DNA from: Ryuthela nishihirai
Taxonomy: Eukaryota; Arthropoda; Arachnida; Araneae; Heptathelidae
Direction of reading: 5' to 3'
Assembly: GCA_038380435.1 (NCBI GenBank)
Contig: JAWZYU010000009.1
Span: 68,105,901-68,169,900, forward strand
Length of the DNA stretch: 64,000 nt
The position numbers and the translations under genes are program-made. This document shows positions 1 through 9,183 of the stretch, in pieces. The stretch's first letter is position 1. Each line of letters starts with the position of its first letter. The notes beneath the pieces were generated by a model that worked only from the letters and a program-made list of their open reading frames with translations, had not been told where the DNA came from and did no database searches.

Positions 1-73
1 TTTCATAAGCCCCAGTTTGATGTGTAGTGGTGGATGCCCAACATCAGAGGGGTCAACGAGAGGCTTATATAAT

Positions 74-1225
74 TCACATTACTCTTTCCAGGAATATATG
101 TTTTTTTGTGAAATTCACATTACTCTTTCCAAGAATAAAAACATTCCTTTTGGGCCAATCTTTTGTTTTGTACTGTTCATTTGTGGCCCTAGTGTCAAAC
201 AAACACAGAAAACAGCAAATTTTGTGAAGCCTCCTTGAAGCCCGAGCAAGAGATATGACTTTTAGGTCACCACATATTGTCCACTTAAAACTGTCATATT
301 TTATAGCACTTAGTATTTTTTCCATGCTCTCATAAGATTCCTTCATTCCCACAGCGTGTCACTGGAATGGAAGGTTTTTGGTTTCCTTTATGCAAAAGGA
401 CAGCTTTCAAGCTGAATTTTAACGAATGTATAAATAGACGCCATTCCTTAGGGTCGTGAGTTGTTCCAATTTCTTCCATCAGCCTTGAAATATCTGTGCA
501 GAAACACAAACCATCTTGCATCTCGTAACAAGCAGATAAAGCCAAATTTCTCTTTCTGACAGAGACACTCTGGTACCCTTGGCCAGAAGATTCCACTTTT
601 GAAATCTTGAACCTAAAACCTCAGCTTGTTGTTTGGAAAGTCCTAGATCTCGAACAAGATCATTTAGTTCATTTTGCTGAACCAGATGAGACTCGTCTAA
701 CGTTTTAGGGGTGTATGTAGGACCAGAATCTGTATGTGCCTCAAATTCTTCCACTGATGAATATGAATTCATCTCCTCCCAGTTGGTTGGAGGTGTTTAT
801 ATAGGAAGATCTTCTCCATGAGGAACTGGCCTTATGGCTGATTTGGATACACACTTTATTGGCACATTTGGATATTGTATTTTGCTTTTGATCTTTCTTG
901 AAATGCCCGACACTTTAATTAAATAAAAATAGCAATCATGCAAGTGACACGTTGGCTGACGCCAAACCATTGAAACTGCAAAGGGCATGGATTTTATCTT
1001 ATTTTTCACCCATTCACTCAGGCCAGCAAAGCACGAATTGCAGCACATATGTGGAGCCCAAGTTTTATCCTGATCTTCAACATGACATCCAAAATGCAAG
1101 TTATAGACTTTCTTCACAATCTTTGTCAAAGAACGACCCTGAGATTTTAAAATATAATTTCTACACACATAACAAAACATATTTGGCAACACATTAACAC
1201 ATCCGCGATGCTGCTTTTGTGCCAT
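74..1225 (-). pseudogene. Decayed copy of a repetitive arthropod gene family, function unknown
   Basis: Read on the minus strand, this is one broken protein of about 380 residues. It begins MAQKQHRGCVNVLPNMFCYV and has Cys/His pairs in its first 80 residues (CYVC, HFGCH, CCNSC), which suggests metal binding. Next comes the segment KIQYPNVPIKCVSKSAIRPV, then an in-frame stop at 797-799. The same frame resumes with a QNELNDLVRDLGLSKQQAEV stretch. Frameshifts near 530-600 and near 340-352 separate the parts EWRLFIHSLKFSLKAVLLHK and ICGDLKVISL...CCFLC. I recall very similar predicted proteins occurring in many copies in arthropod genomes, so I treat it as a repeat-borne gene family rather than a host gene; that is memory, not a search. 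With one stop and at least two frameshifts it cannot make the full protein. Confidence 0.6.
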
Positions 1226-1540
1226 TTAAACGTCAAAATTCAATCTTCAATGTACAGCACGTGTTCCTCCTGCAATGAAAACAACAAGAACGGCGGTATG
1301 AAGTTAGATTACTATTACATGTTTTCTCTCAGTTGGCAATTAGTGTTGCCAGCCACAAAAACTAAAATATCTGGTATCCTCCCAATTGCCTGGATGTGTT
1401 GGTATAGTAAGATCTTAATAGGAGTGAAAATGATATAAAAATATGACGTGCTAGTCATTTTTTTAAAGCAGATCTGAAATTAGCACCTGAAAAATAGTTA
1501 AAGCAGCTATAATTGTTCATGTTATAAAAACTTTGTAAAC
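1226..1540. other. AT-rich stretch, nothing recognised
   Basis: There is a short open frame at 1208-1438 with no recognisable motif. I see no repeat shared with the rest of the window. Confidence 0.4.
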
Positions 1541-2090
1541 CAGTGTTATTTTTGTTTTGGATATGTATTGATGAAACATTACGATTAGCACTTTCCGAAT
1601 CTACCCAAAGTTATAATTGCGCCCTCTAACGGTGGGAACAGGTGAAAATTCCAAATTTTAAACAAATATTACAAACGATGTAGTTATGCTAGAATTTTGA
1701 AATTTTAGTAGTGGGATGTAAAAGTCATGAAAATTCCATTTAACAACAATGAGTTGACCCTTTTTCCACCAGGGGAGTGGCGGGGAGTAAGAAACGCAAA
1801 TTTTTACCTTAAGAGAAAACTGTAAAACTTTTATTTTAGTTCGATTGGTACTAACGGAATATTATAATTCGTATTTTTCCAATCCTTAGGTAGCTTTATT
1901 TATATCGTTAGAGGTCGCAAAATAAGGAAACGCTGAAACGTTTGAAAAATGTTCCAAGTGATCTGTTTACTGCAGAAATTTGAAATTTCAGTGGTAGAGT
2001 GTCAAGAGATATTCCACTGACCTTTCGCAGTTGCATTTTTCTCAATCGCCCATTAACTGGAAATAAAACTTTTAAGGAGTAAAAGAAAGA
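1541..2090 (+). repeat. ~290-bp tandem repeat family, copy 1 (two units)
   Basis: Two diverged units follow each other, each containing a GGTACTAA-type start, an AATATTATAATTCG-like block, a 'ctctaacggtggaa'-like block and a 'gaaatttgaaatttcagtgg'-like block. The same units recur at 63335-63990 in this orientation and at 49905-50400 inverted. No coding potential is visible. Confidence 0.65.
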
Positions 2091-2119
2091 GGTAAACGAT
2101 TATTTCATTTTCTTTGAAC

Positions 2120-2700
2120 AAGAGATTTCCCATATGCCCCAGAGGCGATATGCGTTCTTCTAGTTGTGTTGTTTTTCTGCTAGAATTTCACTTCTTTCTT
2201 CATGGCTATGAAAACATGGATAAGAATATTATGCTGACATGTTCATGTCAGACTTCGGTGGGTTGGGTTGTTTTACCTCTGAGCGGCACTTTTTTGCACA
2301 CAATGGGCTAAATGGCCAGGTCACATGGGTCCCGAAGGCTCAGAGAAGGTTGGGGGAGGGGACCCACTGGAACAGCTGTTGGGAGACAGATGGTAGCCTC
2401 CCGTCAAGGCCATCCAGCGTGTTCTTTAACGTGTACAGGGTATGGCCCTTCGGCACACGGGGCCACGGCTTAACGTCCCATCCGACGGACGGCGGCCTTT
2501 CCAAGCACTTCGGTGTCCCCTACTGACCCTGGGCAGGGCAGGGAATTTGCGGAGATAAATATCATCGCTGACCCAGCTGGGACTCGAACCTGGGAACTAC
2601 AGATTACGAGCCTGGCCCGCTACCGACTGAGACACCCCCGCCCCCAGACTTCGGTGACAAGTAGCTGCTTTAATATTGATTTATTTTAATTTTCCTTACA
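2120..2700 (+). mobile_element. Old SINE2-family copy, split by a SINE1 insertion
   Basis: The left part (about 2120-2260) resembles the body of the intact SINE2 copy at 24541-24750, including a 'ttgtgttgtttttctgct' block and a 'tgacatgttcatgtcagac' block. The right part (2645-2700) continues with 'gacaagtagctgctttaata', matching the SINE2 end. The SINE1 copy at 2261-2644 lies between. The copy is clearly diverged, so it is older than its guest. Confidence 0.6.
2261..2644 (-). mobile_element. SINE1 copy A (tRNA-derived SINE), full length
   Basis: On the minus strand it starts with a GC-rich head and tRNA-like Pol III boxes: box A 'ctcagtcggtagc' and box B 'ggttcgagtcc'. A conserved central block 'gggacgttaagccg' and the block 'cacgttaaagaacac' follow, and the element ends in 'aaacaacccaaccc'. 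The 12-bp direct repeat 'cagacttcggtg' at 2249-2260 and 2645-2656 is a target-site duplication inside the older SINE2 sequence. It is 384 bp and among the least diverged copies. The open frames it contains on either strand are incidental. Confidence 0.85.
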
Positions 2701-2749
2701 TCGATTCAGAATGAATTTGTACAATGAATGCTAACATACATTGTCCTAC

Positions 2750-3260
2750 AAAATATTAGAGAATTCCTATGTTATGGCAATGAAAATTTAACCTCGAAGC
2801 TATATAATTTCTAAAACATATTATTTAATGGAAAAACCGGACTTATGTAAATCAAAAATCATAATCAAATATCTTTAAGTCTCGTTTTTCAACAATATTT
2901 CTTCAGTATTTAAAGATTTATGGAAGCTGGAATATTTGTCAATAAATGATCTTGTTTTATAAAAATAACTCATGATTGTCTAATATAGAAATAATCATTG
3001 CTAAAATTTCTAAAATGTATATTTATTTTATTAAATGGATTGAAACAATGCTTATAATTCAGTTCAATTAATCTCTGATGCAAATCTATTTATGGCACAT
3101 TATTAATGTGAAATGTTTTAGCTTCCATAACTCTTGAAATACTGAGTAAACATTGTTGTCACATTTTTCTGTTAAATGCATATTTCAGAAGTCATTGAGA
3201 TTCGAAGATAGATTTCCATCATCATAACACGGAAATTCTCTAATATTTTCGTAGGTCGGT
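2750..3260. repeat. Foldback (long inverted repeat), FB1 family copy 1
   Basis: The left arm (about 2750-2945) pairs with the right arm (about 3105-3255). For example 'aatattagagaattcctatg' on the left matches the complement of the right end, and 'cagtatttaaagatttatgg' pairs with 'ccataactcttgaaatactg'. A related foldback lies at 14851-15302 and a half copy at 15640-15910. It is AT-rich with no coding signal. Confidence 0.6.
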
Positions 3261-3509
3261 ATATTCACTTAAGCGTAGTCACGAAAGTTTCAAACGTTAA
3301 ACAACACTTATAACCCAGTTACAATATAGAGTGGTAAAAGGCATCATCAAGAATTATTTACGATTTTTACATCGGAGTATATAAAGGGTGAATCTGAAAA
3401 AATGGGCAAAACTTTACGGGGTGGTAGAACGCAGCTATACGAGCAATATTCATCATAGAAAGTATGGGCGGAATGCAAACGGCGAGCCGCTAGGTGGCGT
3501 TGGAAATGG

Positions 3510-3517
3510 TATAAAAG
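3510..3517 (+). promoter_or_regulatory. Candidate TATA box of the transposase
   Basis: The motif 'tataaaag' lies about 50 bases before the transposase ATG at 3566, just inside the left inverted repeat. The placement is plausible for a Pol II core promoter but is untested. Confidence 0.35.
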
Positions 3518-3565
3518 GGTCGGTCCTCGCACCCAACGGCATTTCTACCGTGGATTGCCGAGAGG

Positions 3566-4639
3566 ATGGCTGGTTATACTAACCACGAAATGGCGGATAT
3601 GCACTTTGTGTACGGTGCGGCGAACGGGAATTCAAGTGAGGCACAGAGACGTTACCGCGACCGGTTTCTGATGAGATGCACTCCAGATCGGAAAACCGAG
3701 CGTTTGCATCGGCGGCTGTGTGAAACGGGATCCTTCGCCGTGGCCAAGCAAGACGCAGGGCGTGAAAGGAGTGTCAGGACGCCGCAACTTGCAGAGGACA
3801 TTCTGCGTAGGGTGGAAGAGTGACCGGGATGTAGCACGCGAGCGGTTTCCCGTGCAGTACACGTGTCCCAAATGTCGGTTTGCCGTGTGCGACAGAAGGA
3901 AGGAATGCACACCTATCGTACGCAGAAGGTACAAGCGTTGTCACTGGCGGACTATCAGTCACGTGTCGATTTCGCACGTAGGTACCTCCAGCAGAATGCA
4001 GCGCAGCCGGATTTTGGTGCACATGTTCTGTTTACGGACGAGTGCACTTTCACCCGTGAGGGCGTTTTGAATACCCACAATTCACACACGTGGACATCTA
4101 TGAACCCGCATGCCACACGTCCTCATTCGTTCCAGCAGGGGTTCTCCGTAAATGTTTGGGCAGGAATCAGCCATGACCATTTGGTTGGCCCATACCTCCT
4201 GCCACACCGTCTGGACGGCAAATCGTATAACACATTCCTACGAGAGGTGTTGCCGGAGCTGCTGCATCCGATTCCAACCCCCAGCAGGTCGAGAATGTGG
4301 TTCCAGCACGACGGTGCGCCTGCACACTTCAGCTTAGATGTGCGGAACACTTTACATGCAACGTTCCCAGGGCGATGGATTGGTCGAGGTGGTCCCATAG
4401 CTTGGCCACCAAGATCGCCGGATCTCTCGTGTTTGGACTTTTTCCTGTGGGGCCATATGAAAAGCCTAATCTACGAGTGCCCCATTGAAACCGATATGGA
4501 TCTAGTCGCCAGGATCGCCGTTGTTGCCGGCGATATTCGGGAAATGCCTGGTGTCTTCGCAAATGTGCGTCGGTCCTTATCCCGCAGGTGTGAAGCCTGC
4601 ATTACAGCTGGCGGCAGCTCTTTTGAGCAATTTCTTTGA
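3566..4639 (+). pseudogene. DD41D Tc1/mariner transposase, interrupted by one in-frame TGA
   Basis: Cut-and-paste transposase that would bind the element's inverted repeats and move it into TA sites. The frame runs 357 codons from ATG 3566 to a stop at 4637-4639, broken only by TGA at 3821-3823 (codon 86); both halves are in the same frame. Residues 1-85 are an N-terminal helix-turn-helix region (EMADMHFVYGAANGN, RLCETGSF, RTPQL) of the DUF4817 type. The catalytic DDE/D domain has Asp158 (LFTDECTF), Asp249 (FQHDGAPAHF) and Asp291 (SPDLSCLDFFLWG), with 41 residues between the last two. The C-terminus is AGGSSFEQFL. All three catalytic aspartates are present, so only the stop prevents a full product. 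Either a second start at Met100 or stop readthrough could give a catalytic-domain fragment, but there is no evidence for either. Confidence 0.88.
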
Positions 4640-4665
4640 GCATGTACCTCAATTACATTCCTGTT

Positions 4666-4671
4666 AATAAA
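4666..4671 (+). promoter_or_regulatory. Polyadenylation signal of the transposase
   Basis: AATAAA lies 26 bases after the transposase stop, before the right inverted repeat. The related MITE at 10734-11174 keeps an AATAAA at the corresponding place. Confidence 0.5.
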
Positions 4672-4851
4672 ATGTTTTCTGAAGTATCTCCTCTCCTTCT
4701 TGTGTTCATTCTTTAAATGTGACAGTGTAAAACTACCTTTTAACTTCTCACCGCTTGTGTTCCGACCATATATTCCATGACGAATATTGCTCGTATAGCT
4801 GCGTTCTACCACCCCGTAAAGTTTTGCCCACTTTTTCAGATTCACCCTGTA

Positions 4852-5106
4852 TATTTATACAGTATATATTTATATTATGTTAGCTAACAACAACACTCTA
4901 CATGGGTAAAACGGATTTACTTTTAACTTCAAATACCCTTAACCTTACAATCTGTAAAGTCCTGCGCGGCTAAGAAAAGTTCTCTCTGCTTCAGCACCCG
5001 AATTCGCAAGTTGTTATCTGCACCCGCATCGGCAAAAGTGTTATCTGCACCCGCATGTATTGCTTACTTAACAACCGTCGAGGTTTGTTTCGCTGATATT
5101 TTTTTG
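4852..5106. repeat. Fragment of a 'tatctgcacccgcat' short repeat
   Basis: The block 'gttatctgcacccgcat' occurs twice about 30 bases apart (5020-5056). Similar 'tatccgcg' blocks lie on the far side of the next element (9610-9710). This suggests one older repeat into which the 5107-9183 block was inserted. Confidence 0.4.
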
Positions 5107-5269
5107 CAAGGGCGTAGCGAAGGACTATGGTTAGGGGGAGGGGCGAAGAACGAAATTTTTTCACGGACATACCTAGAATTTCGCTCCGTATGGGGAACAA
5201 TTTATAAAGTGCCTCGTTTTCGCAATGTTACCGTCATTTATACAAAGCAATTCCATTACTTAAAAATCT

Positions 5270-5605
5270 ATCCGAAATTTTACCAAGTCACTGCTAATTT
5301 CGGCAGCTTCTCTACATTTTGCCAAGTTTTCTCAATTTTCCTAAACCCTACTTATTTTCGCAAAACCAATCCCAATTTTCACAAATTACCGGCATTTAAC
5401 CAAGTGGCTTCGAATTTTGCCAACTACCCTAAATTTCACCAAGTTACATATATTTGGCAAACTCCGTTGGATTTTGCCAAGTTGCCTCGATTTTACCACC
5501 TCGCCCTAATTTTACAGAAAATTACACGATTTTTACATCTCCCCTGAATTGGTCAAGATACTGAATTTTTCCAGTTCTCTTAGATTCCACAAAAACTATC
5601 TGAAT
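5270..5605 (+). repeat. Degenerate ~19-bp satellite-like array, left block
   Basis: Repeated 'attttgccaa...' and 'aattttgccaac...' units with linking 'gcctcg' and 'cccta' are visible throughout. A 178-residue open frame (5011-5547) across it is a by-product of the repeat and has no protein motif. Confidence 0.6.
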
Positions 5606-5609
5606 TTTT

Positions 5610-5630
5610 ACATCATCATCATCATCATCA
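5610..5630 (-). repeat. (ATC/TGA)n microsatellite at the LINE 3' end
   Basis: Seven consecutive trinucleotides mark the 3' end of the LINE, as is common for RTE elements. Confidence 0.7.
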
Positions 5631-5691
5631 AGCAGCCATAGGCTACGGAGGTCCAACCAGACCGTGCAGTTTAATTCTCCAAGCACATCTG

Positions 5692-7793
5692 TCATGAGCT
5701 ACATCTGCTGCATCCGGCTACCAATTCACCAATTCTAACAAGGTCCTGATTGACATTGTCTGCCCACTGCATTCTACGTCTCCCCCTACTTCTGAGGCCT
5801 CTAGGCACACTGTTCATAACTCTATTCGCCAATCTATAATTATACATACAGGCCACATGGCCAAACCAGCGGAGTCTATCTCTGCACAATATGCTGCTTA
5901 AAGGAGGTTGCAGACTCCTTTGCCTAACCTCATCATTAGTTACAAAGTTGAACCACCTAATGCCCAATATACTGCGAAAGCATCTAGAATCAAAAGCATC
6001 TAGTTTCCTGTTATCTTGTTTACACAGTGTCCAAGTTTCACTATCATAACTAACCCTAGAAAGAAACAAACTATTATATAGTCTAATTTTAGTCTTTAGG
6101 TGTATACGCCTATTTCTCCACAATCTCCATAGATACTTAAAAGTCCCGGCAGCAATCCCTATTCGTCGTTAATCTCATGCCGCATATCATCAGTATCTGT
6201 TACATAGCTCCCAAGATAATTAAACTGTGACACCTGTTCAAGATTGCAAACATTCAGATGAACTGAATCACAAATTGCCTGACCAATTTTCATCCCTTTA
6301 GTTTTCTCTCTGTTTGTAACCAAACCTACTCTACTACCAGTCTCATCAACAACTCGAATGAAAGAGTTCGTCTCATCAACATCATTTGCCAAAAAGGCTA
6401 AATCATCATCATAATCGAAATCAGAAATTTTCGTATCTCCAGACCATTTTAGGCCAAAATCTTTCCCTGGCAATGATTTTCGCATAAGATAATCAATAAC
6501 CAAACTAAAGAGAAAAGGAGACAAAATGCACCCTTGTCGTACACCAGAAGTAATGCTAAACCAATTGCTACAAGCCTTACCAACTCTCACACACGACTCA
6601 GTGTTATTATAGAGAGCTTTCATTATGTTAACCAACTTGTCTGGTATACCATATTATCTCACAATCAACCACAAATTATGACGATCAACAGAGTCGAAAG
6701 CCTTTTTGAAATCAACAAAGCTAGCAACCAATAGTTTCTGAAACTCTAAACATTTCTCAAGAATCTGCCTAAGTGAAAATATCTGATCCACACATCCCCT
6801 ACCACTTCTGAATCCACATTTCTCATCACACAATTGACTGTCAACTAGATTCTTAATTCTATTAAGCACAATCATGGAAAGAACTTTACCTGGAATAGAG
6901 AGTAGGCTGATACCCCTATAGTTATCACAAGAACTGCGATCACCTTCTTTGAAAATAGGGATAATAATAGCTCTGGTAAATTCTTTAGGAACCATGCCTT
7001 TATCATAACAGATATTCAAAATCTCAGTCATCCAAGTGGTAACCGACACATTCCCAGCTCTAAACATTTCTGTAGTAATTTCATCTACCCCTGGGGATTT
7101 ATGAAGTTTAAGTTTAGAAATAGCCAAAATAACTTCAGATTGTGTTATAGAGCCAACATTAAAGCCCCCAATAAATTTATCATCATTACAAACAATGGAA
7201 ATAGAACAAACCACTTTGTTTAGAACATCACTGAAATGCTCAGCCCACCTAGCCATGACAGAATCCTCCCCTTCTACAGCCTTACCTTGTTTATCCTTCA
7301 ATCCTTGTATGCCTGTCCGTTTTCTACCACACAAAACGTTAACAATCTTTTACAGTTCTCTGCTGTTGTGCTGCCTAACTGCTTCCTCAGCTTTGTCAAC
7401 CAAGCCATCAAGTCAAAGATTCTTATCAGCAGCTAACTGATCCTTTACACGTTTATTAAACTCTCTGTAATGCTTTCTATTAGGACTAGTAGGGTACTGA
7501 TTACGGACATTCCTGTATTTCCTTTTTTCTGAAATAAGCTCAAGTGCCTTATCACTTAAATAATTCTGTCTCCTCTGCTCCTTTTTTCCTAAAAGAGTAC
7601 TGTTAGTGTCCAAAAAAGCATGTTTAAAATGATCCCATTCTTCCTCAACTTCAGTAATAAGCAAACCATGACTGTCATAATGACTAAGTAACCTATCATG
7701 GTAAGCTTTAGCTATAACTGGGTCTTTCAGAGCTTCAGTATTAAAAGTAAATATTTTAACCCTAGCACAACACTTTTTAAGTTTAAGTTGCAA
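5692..7793 (-). pseudogene. LINE linker, reverse transcriptase and C-terminal domain
   Basis: Copies LINE RNA into DNA at the nicked target. The linker (7793-7413) contains QLKLKKCCARVKIF. The RT palm and fingers (7334-6654) contain KSPGVDEITTEMF, YRGISLLSIPGKVL, GFRSGRGCVDQIF and SFVDFKKAFDSVDRHNLW. One in-frame TAA (6654-6656) separates this from the next part (6635-6159) with SGVRQGCILSPFLFSLVIDY and the catalytic box DFDYDDDLAFLA, where the usual Y/F-A-D-D reads Y-D-D-D. A frameshift near 6140 leads into the C-terminal domain (6123-5692) with SRVSYDSETWTLCKQD and RSILGIRWF. The linker and RT share a frame with at least one stop between them. The protein is dead in this copy. Confidence 0.82.
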
Positions 7794-7917
7794 GACACTT
7801 TTAACAAGGTAATGGTCAAGTCCAATTTCAGCTCCCCTATATGACCTGGTATTCTTAACAGAACTAGGTCATTTGCTGTTAATTAATATATAATCAATCA
7901 TATTCCTATGCAGCCCA

Positions 7918-8613
7918 TCAGCTGAAACCCATTTTGTACTTATGTATGTCGCGGTGTTTGTAATAAGTGTTAATTATTCTGAATCCATTGAGTTTACTTA
8001 CCTGTAGGAGACGTTGCCCATTGCCATTGCAGCTACCAATACCAAAAGGGCCTATCACCCCTCCCCAAAGGTCAGAGTCAGTACCAACTTTGGAATTGAA
8101 GTCACCTAGAACAAGGGTGATATCTCCTTTCTTGACAGAATTCAAAATATCCTGAAGTTGTCCGTAAAACCTATCCTTCTCATCTTCATCGACATCCTCA
8201 GTGGGGGCATAACAGCAGATAACATTCAGGTGTTTAATGCTTGTCTTTAATTTTGCTGTAAGAAACCTTTCATTTATGCACTCATATCCTAGAAGAGCAT
8301 CACTGGCATGTCTGCTGAGCAGCAGACCCACGCCTTTGTGATTCTTTCCATCCTCCATCCCTGTAAAGATAAAGGTAAAGTTATTTTTAAGTATCTCACC
8401 TTTACCTGTCCATCTGGTCCCTTCCAAGCCTAGAATATCTAGGTTATAGCGCTGGAATTCCTGCGTGAGGACATAAAGAGAATAATCTCTATATAATATC
8501 CTCACATTCCACGTTCCTTCAGAGAGAAAATGATTAGTAGGATTTTTAAAGAAACTAGGTTTATTGAGATAGGTAGGGCCAACAATATCAAACAGCCCCC
8601 TGATCGCAGGCAT
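7918..8613 (-). pseudogene. LINE endonuclease domain (APE type)
   Basis: Nicks the target DNA to prime reverse transcription. Visible motifs in order: GTWNVRILYRDY, LGLEGTRWTGKGE, VICCYAPTED and LVLGDFNSKVG, the last being the conserved G-D-F-N of this nuclease fold. The open frame ends in a HKYK segment. The expected continuation (VSADGLHRNMIDYILINS) is found in another frame just downstream (about 7935-7880), so a frameshift near 7935 cut this domain from the rest. Predicted host proteins called craniofacial development protein 2-like are usually this domain. Confidence 0.8.
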
Positions 8614-8625
8614 GGGGCAAAGTCT

Positions 8626-9130
8626 TGCCTGTATTTTACCAAGTGGTTTCGAATTTTGCCAACTCCCCTAGATTTTTCCAATTTGCCATAATTTCACAGA
8701 AAAAAATCACAATTTTAACATCTCACCTGATTTTTACGAAGTCACTTTGAATTTTGACAATTTCCCTAGAGTTTACCAAGTTGCATCGATTTTGCCAACT
8801 GTCCTTAATTTCACAAAACCAATTCCGATTTTCACAACTCGCCTGTATAATACCAAGCGGCTTCGAATTTTGCCAACTTCCTTAAATTTTGTCAAGTTGT
8901 CTCCATTTTGCTAACTCCCCAAGATTTTGCCAAGTTCTCTTGATTTTGCAATGTCCTTAATTTCACAAAATCATTCCCAATTTTTACAATTCACCTGTAT
9001 TTTACCAAGTTGTCTCGATTTTGTCAACACCCCTAGATTTTGACAACTGCCCCCTTAACTCTTAAAAAAAATAGCAATTTTCGGAATTCATCTAGATTTT
9101 GCAAAGTCGCTTCGAATTTTGCTAACTCCG
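8626..9130 (+). repeat. Degenerate ~19-bp satellite-like array, right block
   Basis: The same 'attttgccaa' units as in the left block resume directly after the LINE with 'gtattttaccaagtggtttc', nearly the same as 'catttaaccaagtggcttcg' at 5395-5414. Confidence 0.6.
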
Positions 9131-9183
9131 ATTAACTTTGGGGGGAGATTCCTCCCGTTCCCCATAGCTACGCCCTTGTACGT

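Larger units (their letters stand above)
3384..4849 (+). mobile_element. Tc1/mariner-superfamily transposon, DD41D (rosa/Visitor-like) type
   Basis: The element is 1466 bp and is bounded by TA dinucleotides at 3382-3383 and 4850-4851, the duplicated target of this superfamily. Its ends are inverted repeats of roughly 95-100 bp: 'gggtgaatctgaaaaa' at the left and its complement at the right, continuing through 'acggggtggtagaacgcagc' with few differences. It carries a single transposase frame (3566-4639) with one stop codon. The ends are well preserved and the decay is minor, so this is a fairly recent insertion. DD41D spacing is known from the rosa and Visitor groups; family assignment beyond that is inference. 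Confidence 0.88.
5609..8625 (-). mobile_element. Non-LTR retrotransposon (RTE-like LINE), broken
   Basis: On the minus strand it holds an apurinic-type endonuclease, a linker, a reverse transcriptase and a C-terminal domain, in that order, and ends in a (TGA)n run at 5609-5630. Endonuclease plus reverse transcriptase in one frame and a microsatellite 3' end fit the RTE clade. It has no LTRs and no visible separate ORF1. It lies inside the satellite-bearing block, which resumes on both sides. Clade assignment is from memory of family features. Confidence 0.75.
5107..9183. mobile_element. Satellite-bearing element with inverted ends, split by a LINE
   Basis: The left end (5109 on) reads 'caagggcgtagc' and the right end (to about 9180) is its exact complement, 'gctacgcccttg'. 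Inside lie two blocks (about 5270-5605 and 8626-9130) of a degenerate ~19-bp tandem sequence built from 'attttgccaagttgcctcg' and 'attttgccaactcccctag' types. An RTE-like LINE occupies the middle. Without the LINE the element would be about 1 kb. Inverted ends suggest a non-autonomous DNA transposon, but I could not find a convincing target-site duplication. Confidence 0.5.

Noticed and set aside
5011..5547. 178-residue protein gene
   Set aside because: The frame runs over the ~19-bp satellite-like array, and its residues (repeated F-x-K/Q-L/V) reflect that repeat; no domain.
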